From NCBI RefSeq assembly GCF_003114835.2, contig NZ_AP025028.1:3004001-3068000 (forward strand): 64,000 bases of DNA. The letters run 5' to 3'. How positions within the stretch are numbered: the first letter of the stretch is position 1; every line of letters begins with the position of its first letter. Source of the stretch: Leptospira kobayashii (GTDB lineage Bacteria; Spirochaetota; Leptospiria; Leptospirales; Leptospiraceae). Shown here one piece after another: positions 24,540-33,508 of this stretch. The translations under genes were made by a program, and so were the position numbers. The notes below the pieces were generated by a model. It searched no databases, was not told the DNA's origin, and saw nothing but the letters and a program-made list of their open reading frames with translations.

Positions 24540-26331
24540 TCTATTTTTAATCTTACTCGGAAGTATATTTCTCGCACTGGGTCTTGAGCCTGTGGGCTCA
24601 AGCATCGCAAGTGCACTCGGACTTGTTTGTTTGATTCTGATTTCCGAGGAGATCAAAACCTCGGATTCCATCCTGAAGCCCGTCAGACTAGGGCTTTTCT
24701 TTTCTCTTTCCATTACTATTTTCGCTTTTACCTGGGTTTATACTTCCATTGGCAACTTAACAGGCGCAAGCTGGATCGTATCCGTTCCGGTTTTTATCAT
24801 TTATGCTTTGTTTTCTTTTTATAAGATTTTTTTCATTTTTATAGGTGCATGGATTTATAAAAAGATCCTTTCCAAAGAGAAAGGATCCGATTTTCCTTTC
24901 TTTTTGTTTTTCGGTTATCCCAGCCTTGCCGTGCTCAGTGATTGGTTTTCTCCCATGGTATTTCCGGTCTACTGGGGGGATTTTTTTCGGGGAAATCTGA
25001 TTCTCAGACAAACAGTATCTCTTTCCGGTGTGGAATTTTTAAGTTTCTTCGGATGGTTTCTGGCAGCAGGAGGAATCTATTCTTACCGGCTTTGGAGATC
25101 CGGCCGTACCTCCCAAACGGCAAAGACTGATAAAAAAACAAAATCAGCCAAACCTTCCCTTTCCAAGACTCCTATCTACGTCTATTTAGGGATTTCCTCT
25201 ATAATATTATTTTATAATATTCACTCATTGTTTCGCGTCCCGGAAACAAGCTCTAGTCTCTTTACAGCGATCGTCCAACCCAATACCAAATACGCCACCT
25301 TAGAGAAAAGGGAAGACCAGAAATTCATCCAGGCTGCCTTACAATCGGTCTTGGATCTTGGCAAGGAAGCGATTCTACGTTCTCCGAAACCGATCGATCT
25401 ACTCGTGTTCCCCGAATCAAGTGTTCCCTTTCACGGAACTTCTTCCAAACCGGAATCCAAATCCACATACTCTCCTACTTTCCTGGGCATTTTGGAGTAT
25501 CTTTCCAAATCGGCAAATGCTCCTGTTCTTTATAATGAACTCATCATCGACGGGAAAATGCATAATACCGCGAGCCTACTTCGAATGAATACCCGATCTA
25601 TCGAACATTATTACAAACAAAACTTACTACCGTTTGGTGAATATCTTCCGATGGAATCTTCCCTTCCAGTCTTAAGAAAGATATTTCCGGAAGCTTCTTC
25701 CCATGCACCCGGTTTGCGCTCGGGTCTTTTTCAAATCAGTAAAAATATTTCCGCATCTCATGCGGACAAAATGTTCTCAAAAAATGAGGATCTATCCCCG
25801 TATGCAGATCTCATTCAAAATCCGGAGAGTCTTGAAGAATGGCAAAATGATCCGGATGAAAATCAATCGGAAGAAGCGAATTTTACAGTATCGCCATTGA
25901 TTTGTTATGAGGCGATGGATCCCGGCCTTGTATTGAAATTGTTCCATCTATTTTCTGAGAGGAATCAACGCACTACTTCACCCGACCTTTTGGTCAATCT
26001 CACCAATGACAGTTGGTTCGAATCGGAAAGAGAGACTTGGCAACATGCAGGGAGCGCCATGTTGCGTGCCGTTGAAACGGGAACGCCACTGATACGTTCG
26101 GCGGTGACCGGAGTGACAAGGGTGAATGACCCTTGGGGAAGAGAAATTGTTCCTCCCGGTCCGATGGAAGTACAAACGATTATCTACGCGGAAATTCCCA
26201 TCATAAAAGGAGGAATTCCGACTATTTATCGGAGCATTGGACGAATTCCTCTTCGTATTTTTGCCATTCTTGCCTTGATTTTTACTTTTTTAATGGGGCA
26301 TTATGGTTATACTCTTTCCAACCGAATATAA
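24532..26331 (+). CDS. lnt: Apolipoprotein N-acyltransferase
   Basis: This 599-residue enzyme, with a GTG start overlapping the foldase gene, has six or so N-terminal membrane segments, then a nitrilase-type periplasmic domain and a final membrane helix. The catalytic triad is visible: Glu in LLVFPESSVPF, Lys in YYKQNLLPFGEYLP and Cys in PLICYEAM. LVNLTNDSWF is a further family hallmark. It adds the third acyl chain to lipoproteins. The domain between the Lys and the Cys carries an extra acidic segment (about residues 405-445), longer than in E. coli Lnt (512 residues). Confidence 0.93.
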   Translation: MNDLFLILLGSIFLALGLEPVGSSIASALGLVCLILISEEIKTSDSILKPVRLGLFFSLSITIFAFTWVYTSIGNLTGASWIVSVPVFIIYALFSFYKIFFIFIGAWIYKKILSKEKGSDFPFFLFFGYPSLAVLSDWFSPMVFPVYWGDFFRGNLILRQTVSLSGVEFLSFFGWFLAAGGIYSYRLWRSGRTSQTAKTDKKTKSAKPSLSKTPIYVYLGISSIILFYNIHSLFRVPETSSSLFTAIVQPNTKYATLEKREDQKFIQAALQSVLDLGKEAILRSPKPIDLLVFPESSVPFHGTSSKPESKSTYSPTFLGILEYLSKSANAPVLYNELIIDGKMHNTASLLRMNTRSIEHYYKQNLLPFGEYLPMESSLPVLRKIFPEASSHAPGLRSGLFQISKNISASHADKMFSKNEDLSPYADLIQNPESLEEWQNDPDENQSEEANFTVSPLICYEAMDPGLVLKLFHLFSERNQRTTSPDLLVNLTNDSWFESERETWQHAGSAMLRAVETGTPLIRSAVTGVTRVNDPWGREIVPPGPMEVQTIIYAEIPIIKGGIPTIYRSIGRIPLRIFAILALIFTFLMGHYGYTLSNRI

Positions 26332-26375
26332 AAATGAAATTGAAATTTCTGTAGGTAAAGAAAGGCTATTCGAAT

Positions 26376-26669
26376 ATGGAATGGGAAAAAGTACTTCGCG
26401 ACGCCGTGAAAGAGAATTCAATCAAAGAGCTACACTTAAGGAAGGTACCTTCTCTCAAAACTTGTGAAGATTGGAATAAAGTTTCCGAACTGGGAATGGT
26501 AGATCATAAAACAAAATATGCCTACTATAAAGGCGGGCTTGTGAAATACGGAGACAGATTATTTTTTGTTTCCCAAGAACGTTTAGATGCAGTATCAGCA
26601 TTTCGCAAATGGGAGTTCAAATCCAAGATCAAAGTAACCGATCCAGAATTGGTTTCCGATAAAAAATAG
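26376..26669 (+). CDS. Small conserved-looking hypothetical protein
   Basis: This 97-residue soluble protein is rich in Lys, Glu and Trp (MEWEKVLRDAVKENSIKELH). GAAAGG lies about 10 nt before the ATG. It follows lnt by 44 bp on the same strand and may share its transcript. It has no signal peptide and no recognisable motif. Balanced composition and a good ribosome-binding site support a real gene. Confidence 0.6.
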   Translation: MEWEKVLRDAVKENSIKELHLRKVPSLKTCEDWNKVSELGMVDHKTKYAYYKGGLVKYGDRLFFVSQERLDAVSAFRKWEFKSKIKVTDPELVSDKK

Positions 26670-26686
26670 ATTTTTTAAAGACTGAT

Positions 26687-28696
26687 TTAGCGATTGAGGC
26701 GAATGATCATATTCAATTTCTCAGCGATCGCTATCACTTCCATCACTTTTGACTTCTCAATGATGATCCCTGTAGGACTCACTTCTTCCAAAACAAACTT
26801 TTTGCCTTTGATTTGACCGAGAAGTAATTCCATCACCAGAGGATCTTTGGTTCTAAGTAAAACGGAATCCTCAGTGATTGTGACGATCGGTAGATTGTTT
26901 CCCCAATCATCTAATAAAAACAATAAGTTCTGTGCCAGTTCCGCTTTGCTCGATTCTCTCAAGAACTGAACAAAGGTGTCTTTTTCATATCCCAATAGAA
27001 TTCCCAATTGGAAAGAATCTTTGGTCAATACAAAGGTATATACCCGATCATAATCTTTCAATTCGCAGAAAGCTTTGAGTAGATGAATTCCATTGATGGA
27101 AACACGATCCGGGAATGCAATGATGGAGAAGTCGGGATTGATTGTAATCCCACCTTTTTCCGTTACAGTAGTAAGAGGATCATGGTTGAAATAATGTTTT
27201 CCCAGTTCCGCTAAACTAAGGTTTCTTTGCGGATATTCTACTTCGATAAGACCGAATAACTGAAGATAGAAGATGGCAGAGATGATTTCTTTTCTGAGGT
27301 CGGCGAGATCCTCTTCATAGGTTTTGATCTGAAACGTAGGAGAAAAAACCAAATGATCGCGAACGATATGGGAAAAAATAACGGATACATTGATCTTTCC
27401 GTGCGCCATGATCAATTTTACAGTTTTGTCCAAGATTCCTTTTTCGTAGAAAGGAACCTCTGCAGCAGTGAATACCTCGGGAGGACTCAAACGTCTGGTT
27501 CGCGCCTCATTCACTTCGTGGATCACGGTTTTCATAATCTCAAAAATATCTTTTTTGAGAAACTCATCCGTTTCACTCGTTAAAATTACGTTTTCACCTT
27601 TGATGTCAACATAACCTAACAACTTCAAGATGGGAAGTATGAGTTCGATTTGGTATACTTGGCTTTTTTCCGGAAAAATTTCAATGTCGGGAGAAAGTAG
27701 TTCCGTCTCAGTGCGTTTGTGGTCCGCCTGTTTGATTTTTCCCGACTTGGCAAGGTTCAAACCTTTTCTGGATATATAAGAAATAAGTTTTTTAACGTTT
27801 AGGAAAAAATCCAAACCATTGGCGCTGAGTTTTTCCTGACGAACCCTGGTTCCCTTTTTGACGGGAGGGTGGATGGGAGAAAATTGCAAATGATCCAAAA
27901 CTTCTTTCGGGATCACAACGACACGAATGAAACGGTCTTCTACAAAATAAATATCCCGAACCAGATACAATGATGTCAATAGAGGAATCGATTGTTCGAA
28001 ACGTCCCCGGTTGACAGTGATGTAATTTCGGATCGTATCCGCTTCAATCACACCACCATGAGTATAAATTTTATGAAGAACATCACGATCAAAATCACCC
28101 AACGAATCCAAAAGCGCTTGCAACACATCTTTGGAAAGAGCATGTTGAAGAAAATTCTCAACCGTGTCTGATTTTTTCGCTCCGACCGCTTCTTTCCATT
28201 CGGAAGGAATTTCCGCGTAGGTAGCTTTTGCGAGTGCCTTCTCAATGGAGAATTTGAATTTTTCGCCTTTGGGATTGGACTCTACTTTGATGATCTTAAG
28301 ATACTCATCATAAGCATGGTATTTATCTAAATTATTAGTAAGACGTTCTCTGTTCTTTCTTTGGTAAAGAAGATAGTATTTGCGTAGAACATTCAGTTCC
28401 ATCTCCACGTTGATGGGAGGAATGTTGACTTTTCGGGAAATTTCTCCGAGAGTCATCACCCCTTTGTTTTTCAAAATCGAGGTAAGTATATTGACTTGGA
28501 GGGGGGTAAATTTTTCTAAAATCCCTTTTAGGTAAAATTCATTTTGGAAAATCTCCAAAATGCCTAAAATCGTAGATTTTTTGTCCTTACCTGGTAATTT
28601 TTGAATGTTCCAGAGAGATGCGACTTTCTTGATTTCGTTCAGATCGAGCTTTTCTAGCTCTTGGTACAATACACTCTCTTGGCTCATAGTGGGCAT
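26687..28696 (-). CDS. Helicase-associated (XPB N-terminal-like, Helicase_C_3) domain protein
   Basis: This 669-residue soluble protein has a winged-helix-like N-terminal half ([40 protein letters not shown]). The C-terminal domain reads [19 protein letters not shown], then [15 protein letters not shown] and [13 protein letters not shown], the pattern of the helicase-associated domain found at the N-terminus of XPB-type helicases. No ATPase motifs are present, so it is not a helicase itself. A role in DNA repair or transcription with a separate XPB protein is inference. The start may be the fourth codon (ATG at 28687). Confidence 0.75.
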   Translation of the reverse strand: MPTMSQESVLYQELEKLDLNEIKKVASLWNIQKLPGKDKKSTILGILEIFQNEFYLKGILEKFTPLQVNILTSILKNKGVMTLGEISRKVNIPPINVEMELNVLRKYYLLYQRKNRERLTNNLDKYHAYDEYLKIIKVESNPKGEKFKFSIEKALAKATYAEIPSEWKEAVGAKKSDTVENFLQHALSKDVLQALLDSLGDFDRDVLHKIYTHGGVIEADTIRNYITVNRGRFEQSIPLLTSLYLVRDIYFVEDRFIRVVVIPKEVLDHLQFSPIHPPVKKGTRVRQEKLSANGLDFFLNVKKLISYISRKGLNLAKSGKIKQADHKRTETELLSPDIEIFPEKSQVYQIELILPILKLLGYVDIKGENVILTSETDEFLKKDIFEIMKTVIHEVNEARTRRLSPPEVFTAAEVPFYEKGILDKTVKLIMAHGKINVSVIFSHIVRDHLVFSPTFQIKTYEEDLADLRKEIISAIFYLQLFGLIEVEYPQRNLSLAELGKHYFNHDPLTTVTEKGGITINPDFSIIAFPDRVSINGIHLLKAFCELKDYDRVYTFVLTKDSFQLGILLGYEKDTFVQFLRESSKAELAQNLLFLLDDWGNNLPIVTITEDSVLLRTKDPLVMELLLGQIKGKKFVLEEVSPTGIIIEKSKVMEVIAIAEKLNMIIRLNR

Positions 28697-28811
28697 TTTT
28701 CGTGTTTGGATTAGTTTTTAGAGGTCGGCTAATCCTGCAACTCTATTTCAATTGGAGGAAAGATTCGGATTTTCGTGTTTCTTTGGCAAGTTCCCCTACT
28801 AAATTTGCCCT

Positions 28812-30116
28812 ATGGAATCGCTATCAGACTACCTTTCTTTTGGAATTCACTCCAGCGCAAGGGTGATGCACTCAAGTGTCGTTTTCCTCGGCCAAGCGGC
28901 TCAGATCCTAACCAAACTTGCCACAGGCAAGGCAAACCACAAAGAAATCGCAATTACACTCAGACAAGCATTCGAATCTTTGGGGGCCACCTATATAAAG
29001 CTCGGCCAATTCATTGCGAGTGCCCCTTCCCTCTTTCCGGAAGAGTATGTGGAAGAAATGCAAAAATGTTTGGATTCCGTCCGTCCGGTTGCTTACAGGG
29101 ACATTCGATCGATTGTAGAGCGGGAATTAGGTGATAAACTCGGGAATTTGTTTCATTATTTCGAAGAAGCCCCTCTTGCTTCCGCGTCCATTGCGCAAGT
29201 GCACGCGGCAGTCACCAAAGAAGGATTAGATGTTGTTGTGAAAGTGCAAAGACCGGATGTGCATACTACTTTAAAAACGGACATGCAGATACTAGGACTA
29301 CTTACCAAAATCTTAGAGTGGGTTGCTCCCGAATTTAAAAAATCGGGCCTGACCGGGATGTTCTCTGAATTCCAAACATCCATCATGCAGGAAGTTGATT
29401 TTATCCAAGAAGCCAAAAACATAGAAGAGTTCGAAACTTATCTTCTCAGCGTAAACGAAGAGAGGGCAAGGGTTCCCAGAGTGTATCACGCGCTCTCCAA
29501 CAAACGAGTGCTCACTATGGAGCGGTTCCACGGTGTGCCCATCACGGATGAAGCGGGACTTCGCAAATATACAAACAATCCCAGAAAAGTATTGAACGAT
29601 GCTTTGGAAATTTGGTTTTCATCTCTTGCGGCCAAAGGTTTTTTCCATGCGGATGTTCATGCGGGAAATGTAATGATCCTAAAAGACGGACAAATCGGAT
29701 TTATCGATTTCGGAATCGTAGGAAGAATTTCACCCAATGTCTGGAACGGACTCATGCTTTTCACGCAAGGGATCGGGATGGGAGAACCAAGCCTTGTCGC
29801 CCAAGGACTCGTTGCTATGGACTCCACTTCGGAAGGAGTTGATCCCAAGGTTCTTGCAAAACAATTGGAAAATGTTTTCAATGAAATGGAAACGGTTTAC
29901 CAAGCCATGGCTCTCGGTGAAGCAAGCTCCTTCGATGAATCCAAACTCAACCGTTTGATGTACGATTTGAAAGATGTAGCGGAACAGAACGGACTGAAAA
30001 TTCCGAGAGAGTTCGCACTTCTTATGAAGCAGATGCTTTATTTTGACCGTTATGTAAAAACAATGGCGCCTGAAATCAATCTCTTCCGAGATACTAAAAA
30101 ATTCGTAAATACTTAA
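28812..30116 (+). CDS. UbiB/AarF/ABC1-family atypical kinase
   Basis: This 434-residue protein carries all hallmarks of the family: YIKLGQFIASAPSLFPEEY (KxGQ), ASASIAQVHAA (the Ala-rich nucleotide loop), VVVKVQRP (Lys), FFHADVHAGNV and IGFIDFGIVG (metal-binding Asp). Bacterial members support ubiquinone biosynthesis by ATPase-driven handling of lipid intermediates. The C-terminal membrane helices found in E. coli UbiB seem absent, so it is nearer to the shorter ABC1 proteins. It is followed after 16 bp by feoA on the same strand. Confidence 0.88.
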   Translation: MESLSDYLSFGIHSSARVMHSSVVFLGQAAQILTKLATGKANHKEIAITLRQAFESLGATYIKLGQFIASAPSLFPEEYVEEMQKCLDSVRPVAYRDIRSIVERELGDKLGNLFHYFEEAPLASASIAQVHAAVTKEGLDVVVKVQRPDVHTTLKTDMQILGLLTKILEWVAPEFKKSGLTGMFSEFQTSIMQEVDFIQEAKNIEEFETYLLSVNEERARVPRVYHALSNKRVLTMERFHGVPITDEAGLRKYTNNPRKVLNDALEIWFSSLAAKGFFHADVHAGNVMILKDGQIGFIDFGIVGRISPNVWNGLMLFTQGIGMGEPSLVAQGLVAMDSTSEGVDPKVLAKQLENVFNEMETVYQAMALGEASSFDESKLNRLMYDLKDVAEQNGLKIPREFALLMKQMLYFDRYVKTMAPEINLFRDTKKFVNT

Positions 30117-30132
30117 GTCCGTCTTAGATACA

Positions 30133-30393
30133 ATGTCAGAAGAATCTTTTGTTTTATCCGAACTACCCAAAGATGCCAAAGGTGAAATCATAGAGATGAA
30201 AAGAGAATCCATTTCGGATTCTTTTATCACCGAACTTTTGGAATTGGGATTATTTCCGGGAGCCAATTTCCAGGTTTTGGATAAAATCGAAAGTTTAGGA
30301 AAGATGGTGATCCTTACGAACGGAACCAAAATAGGATTACGTTTGTTTGATTGCAAATCCATCTCGGTTAAAATTTCAGAAGCAGATCGTTAA
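30133..30393 (+). CDS. feoA: FeoA ferrous-iron transport accessory protein
   Basis: This 86-residue SH3-like protein is near the usual FeoA length of 75-85. Family features are LSELPKDAKGEIIEM, then ELLELGLFPGANFQVLDK (L-x-x-LG-x-x-PG) and the closing IGLRLFDCKSISV. It lies 4 bp before feoB. It is thought to bind the cytoplasmic part of FeoB and affect ferrous iron uptake. Confidence 0.88.
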   Translation: MSEESFVLSELPKDAKGEIIEMKRESISDSFITELLELGLFPGANFQVLDKIESLGKMVILTNGTKIGLRLFDCKSISVKISEADR

Positions 30394-30397
30394 CACC

Positions 30398-32467
30398 ATG
30401 TCGCAATCTCCTATTTATCTCGTTGGAAATCCCAATTGCGGGAAAACCACTTTATTCAACCAACTAACAGGCCTTCGCCAGAAAACCGGGAATTTCAGCG
30501 GAGTGACTGTGGAACGCAAATCCGGAAAGATTTTTCGCGAAGAAAAAAATCTGGAAATAGTGGATCTTCCCGGAACCTTCGGTCCAGGAGGAGGTTCCAA
30601 AGACAAACGGATCACTTACGACATCCTGTTGGAAAGAACGGAAGATACCAAAGCCATCTATGTATTGGATGCGCTCCATCTGGAAAGAGGACTGCAATTT
30701 TTATTACAAGTTATGGACATGAGAGTTCCCATCTTAGTCGTCCTGACGATGAAAGATGTTTTAGAGAAAAAAAACATCAAACCAGATATAGCCTTATTGG
30801 AAAGGATTTTGGGTCTGAGAATATTTTTAGTCAATGCCAAGTCGGGAGACGGACTTGAGGGACTGGAAAAAGCCATCTTTGATCCGGGTTCGTTTCGAAT
30901 TCAAAAACGACTTTGGACTTGGGGAAAAAAAGAAGAGAGCTTTTTTCTAAAAGCAAAAGAACATCTGGGGATTCAAAACAATACGGGCGAATTCTTTCTA
31001 TCGCAGGCACTTAAGGTACTTTGTAAGGAACCGAGCCTGAAAGAATCCCTTTATCTCGATTCGTTTCCCCAGGAAACAAAAGTTTGGTTGGAAGAGGAAA
31101 TAAAGAAAACGAATTACCTCTTTACTTACCAGGAAGAAATCATTCAAAAATCCTTTTATATAAAATCCATTGTCACTAGAGTATTGACTTTTACTTATAA
31201 GGAAGATTTTCTTTGGGAAAAAAAAGCGGATTCGGTTTTGTTGCATCCCATTTTCGGATTCGTATTCTTTTTTGCCATCATGGGAATTCTATTCCAAACC
31301 CTATTCAGTTGGGCCGAATATCCTATGGAACTCATCGAGTCAGGCATCCAATGGACACAAACTAATGTCAGTTTGTATTTACCGGACGGACCTCTCAAAT
31401 CCTTATTCGTAGATGGAATACTCGGTGGTGTGGGGAGCGTAGTAGTATTCGTTCCTCAAATTGCACTTTTATTTACTTTTTTGGGGCTTTTGGAAGAGTC
31501 GGGGTATTTAGCGCGTGCTAGTTTTTTAATGGACAAACTGATGGGAAGATTCGGATTGTCGGGAAGATCTTTTATACCTCTTCTTTCTTCGGCAGCCTGT
31601 GCGGTTCCCGCCATCATGGGAACAAGAACCATCGAAAACAAATCGGACCGGTTTACTACGATCATGGTTTCTCCTTTGGTAATGTGTTCAGCTAGGTATC
31701 CGGTTTATATCCTGATTGTAGGAACGATTTTTGCGTTTCCCCCTCTGCTTGGACTTATCAACATCCAAGGTCTTGTTTTATTCGGAATGTTTTTACTTGG
31801 TCTTCTTACTTCTCTCACGGCCGGACTAGTATTCCGCAAAACAGTGTTTAAGGAAGATTCCTCATATTTCATTATGGAACTGCCTCATTATATGTGGCCT
31901 TCTTATAAAAGTATCGCAAACTCAGTGTATCAAAAGGTGAAAGCGTTCTTACAGTCCGCAGGACAAATCATACTTTATATCTCCGTAGTATTATGGTTTC
32001 TATCTACATTTCCCGCCAGTTATGAAAAGGAAGAATGGAAAACCAGTCCCATTGAAGATTCCTATATCGGAAGTTTAGGCAAAACCATCGAACCTGTGCT
32101 TGTTCCCATGGGATTCGATTGGAAAATAGGAATCTCCATCCTTACCTCCTTCGCTGCCAGAGAAGTGATGGTCTCCACCTTGGCAGTATTATACGGAACG
32201 GAAGACAGTGAAGAAAGCGAGGGACTCCGGGAATCTCTCCGAAAGGAAAGAAGAAAAGACGGATCCAAACTCTGGACTCCCTTGACCGGAATTTCACTGT
32301 TGTTGTTTTTCGCTTTTGCAAGCCAATGTATGTCCACACTTGCCGTAGTTAGAAACGAAACGGACAGCCTTCTTTGGCCGACAGTTCAGTTTTTGTATAT
32401 GACGGGACTCGCCGTTCTTTCTTCCACTTTGGTTTATCAGCTGGGAAAAGCTCTTGGTTTTGTTTAA
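30398..32467 (+). CDS. feoB: FeoB ferrous-iron transporter
   Basis: With start ATG at 30398 (MSQSPIYLVGNPNCGKTT) the protein has 689 residues. The N-terminal G domain has G1 GNPNCGKTTLFN, G3 DLPGTFG and a G4-position TMKD instead of the usual NxxD, which may alter nucleotide specificity. The membrane domain has GGVGSVVVFVPQIALLFTFL and a second gate repeat near AGQIILYISVVLWFLSTFP, plus CAVPAIMGTRTI and the metal-path Cys in SPLVMCSARYPVY. It imports Fe(II) at the inner membrane. The operon is feoA-feoB, possibly beginning at the UbiB-like gene. Confidence 0.94.
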   Translation: MSQSPIYLVGNPNCGKTTLFNQLTGLRQKTGNFSGVTVERKSGKIFREEKNLEIVDLPGTFGPGGGSKDKRITYDILLERTEDTKAIYVLDALHLERGLQFLLQVMDMRVPILVVLTMKDVLEKKNIKPDIALLERILGLRIFLVNAKSGDGLEGLEKAIFDPGSFRIQKRLWTWGKKEESFFLKAKEHLGIQNNTGEFFLSQALKVLCKEPSLKESLYLDSFPQETKVWLEEEIKKTNYLFTYQEEIIQKSFYIKSIVTRVLTFTYKEDFLWEKKADSVLLHPIFGFVFFFAIMGILFQTLFSWAEYPMELIESGIQWTQTNVSLYLPDGPLKSLFVDGILGGVGSVVVFVPQIALLFTFLGLLEESGYLARASFLMDKLMGRFGLSGRSFIPLLSSAACAVPAIMGTRTIENKSDRFTTIMVSPLVMCSARYPVYILIVGTIFAFPPLLGLINIQGLVLFGMFLLGLLTSLTAGLVFRKTVFKEDSSYFIMELPHYMWPSYKSIANSVYQKVKAFLQSAGQIILYISVVLWFLSTFPASYEKEEWKTSPIEDSYIGSLGKTIEPVLVPMGFDWKIGISILTSFAAREVMVSTLAVLYGTEDSEESEGLRESLRKERRKDGSKLWTPLTGISLLLFFAFASQCMSTLAVVRNETDSLLWPTVQFLYMTGLAVLSSTLVYQLGKALGFV

Positions 32468-32497
32468 TTTGCCGAAAATGAAACTAAGAGGCTCTCC

Positions 32498-33484
32498 TTG
32501 GATTTTAGAATCGGCAATCAAGTTTTAACCAGAAATACCAAACCTTACCTAATCGCGGAAATCGGACTCAATCATAACAACGATTCGGAGATCGGTAAAA
32601 AAACAATCCGTGCTGCTAAAGAAGCGGGTGCAAACGCGGTGAAATTTCAATCCTATATTACGGAAGATTTCGTAGATCCGAAGAATCAAGAAGCCAAGTT
32701 TTTATTCGATATTTTCAAAGAGTACGAATTGTCCGAATCCAAACACAGAGAGTTTCAAAAAACTGCCATAGAAGAAGGTTTGGATTTTTTTTCCACTCCG
32801 CTCGATCCGGTTTCCGTCGATTTACTTGTCAGTTTGAAAGTTCCTGTTCTGAAAATCGCCTCGGGAGATATAGTCAATTATCCTCTTCTCAAAAAAGCAA
32901 TCGACACAAAACTACCGTTAATTGTTTCCACGGGAGCAGCTTTGCCTTTCGAAGTCGCCCGCGCTCTGGATCTTTTCAAAGAGGAAAACGCGCAAATCTC
33001 ACTTCTCCATTGCGTTTCGCTTTACCCTACTCCAACGAACAAAGCCAATTTACAAACCATTCCTTATTTTTTAGAAACGACTCCCTATGTGGTGGGATTT
33101 TCTGATCATACGGACGGATTTCTTGCGGCAAGTGTTGCCGTGGGTATGGGAGCAACTATCATTGAAAAACATTTTACATTGGATCGGAATTTGCCGGGCC
33201 CCGATCATACGATCTCTCTTGATCCGGAAGGTTTCAAACTTCTCAGTAAAAACATCCATGATGCTCATTCCATGCGAGGTGAGTTCGGAAAAAATACCCA
33301 CTCGGATGAAACAAACGGATGGTTTTACGGAAGAAGATCCCTTTATAAAAAAGAATCGGGAATCTTTGCTATGCGACCGGCACTTCATACAAAAGATAAA
33401 ACCGTTTTGGAAGCATGGGACTATAAAAAAATAGACCCTTCTTCCGTTCGGAAAGAAGGGCCTATTCGTTTTCATACGGATTGA
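32498..33484 (+). CDS. NeuB-family sialic-acid-type synthase
   Basis: This 328-residue protein starts with TTG (GAGG 8 nt upstream). The NeuB barrel is clear: KPYLIAEIGLNHNND, ANAVKFQSY, FFSTPLDPVSVDLL, KIASGDIVNYPLL, IVSTGAA, SLLHCVSLYPTP, VGFSDHT, and GATIIEKHFTLDRNLPGPDH. These enzymes condense PEP with an N-acyl sugar to give nonulosonic acids. The C-terminal antifreeze-like SAF domain is short and diverged, starting at GRRSLYKKESGIF. The substrate is unknown, and no other nonulosonate gene is nearby. An in-gene hairpin lies near the 3' end. Confidence 0.85.
   Translation: MDFRIGNQVLTRNTKPYLIAEIGLNHNNDSEIGKKTIRAAKEAGANAVKFQSYITEDFVDPKNQEAKFLFDIFKEYELSESKHREFQKTAIEEGLDFFSTPLDPVSVDLLVSLKVPVLKIASGDIVNYPLLKKAIDTKLPLIVSTGAALPFEVARALDLFKEENAQISLLHCVSLYPTPTNKANLQTIPYFLETTPYVVGFSDHTDGFLAASVAVGMGATIIEKHFTLDRNLPGPDHTISLDPEGFKLLSKNIHDAHSMRGEFGKNTHSDETNGWFYGRRSLYKKESGIFAMRPALHTKDKTVLEAWDYKKIDPSSVRKEGPIRFHTD
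33430..33470 (+). terminator. Strong hairpin within the last codons of the neuB-like gene
   Basis: AATAG-A-CCCTTCTT (33430-33443) pairs with AAGAAGGG-C-CTATT (33453-33466), with CCG/CGG pairing inside the loop, then CGTTTT. The structure falls inside the coding sequence, 18 nt before the stop. It could end transcription between the convergent genes or simply be an mRNA 3' structure. Confidence 0.4.
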
Positions 33485-33508
33485 AGTTTTAAACTGAAAT
33501 CCGTAAGA

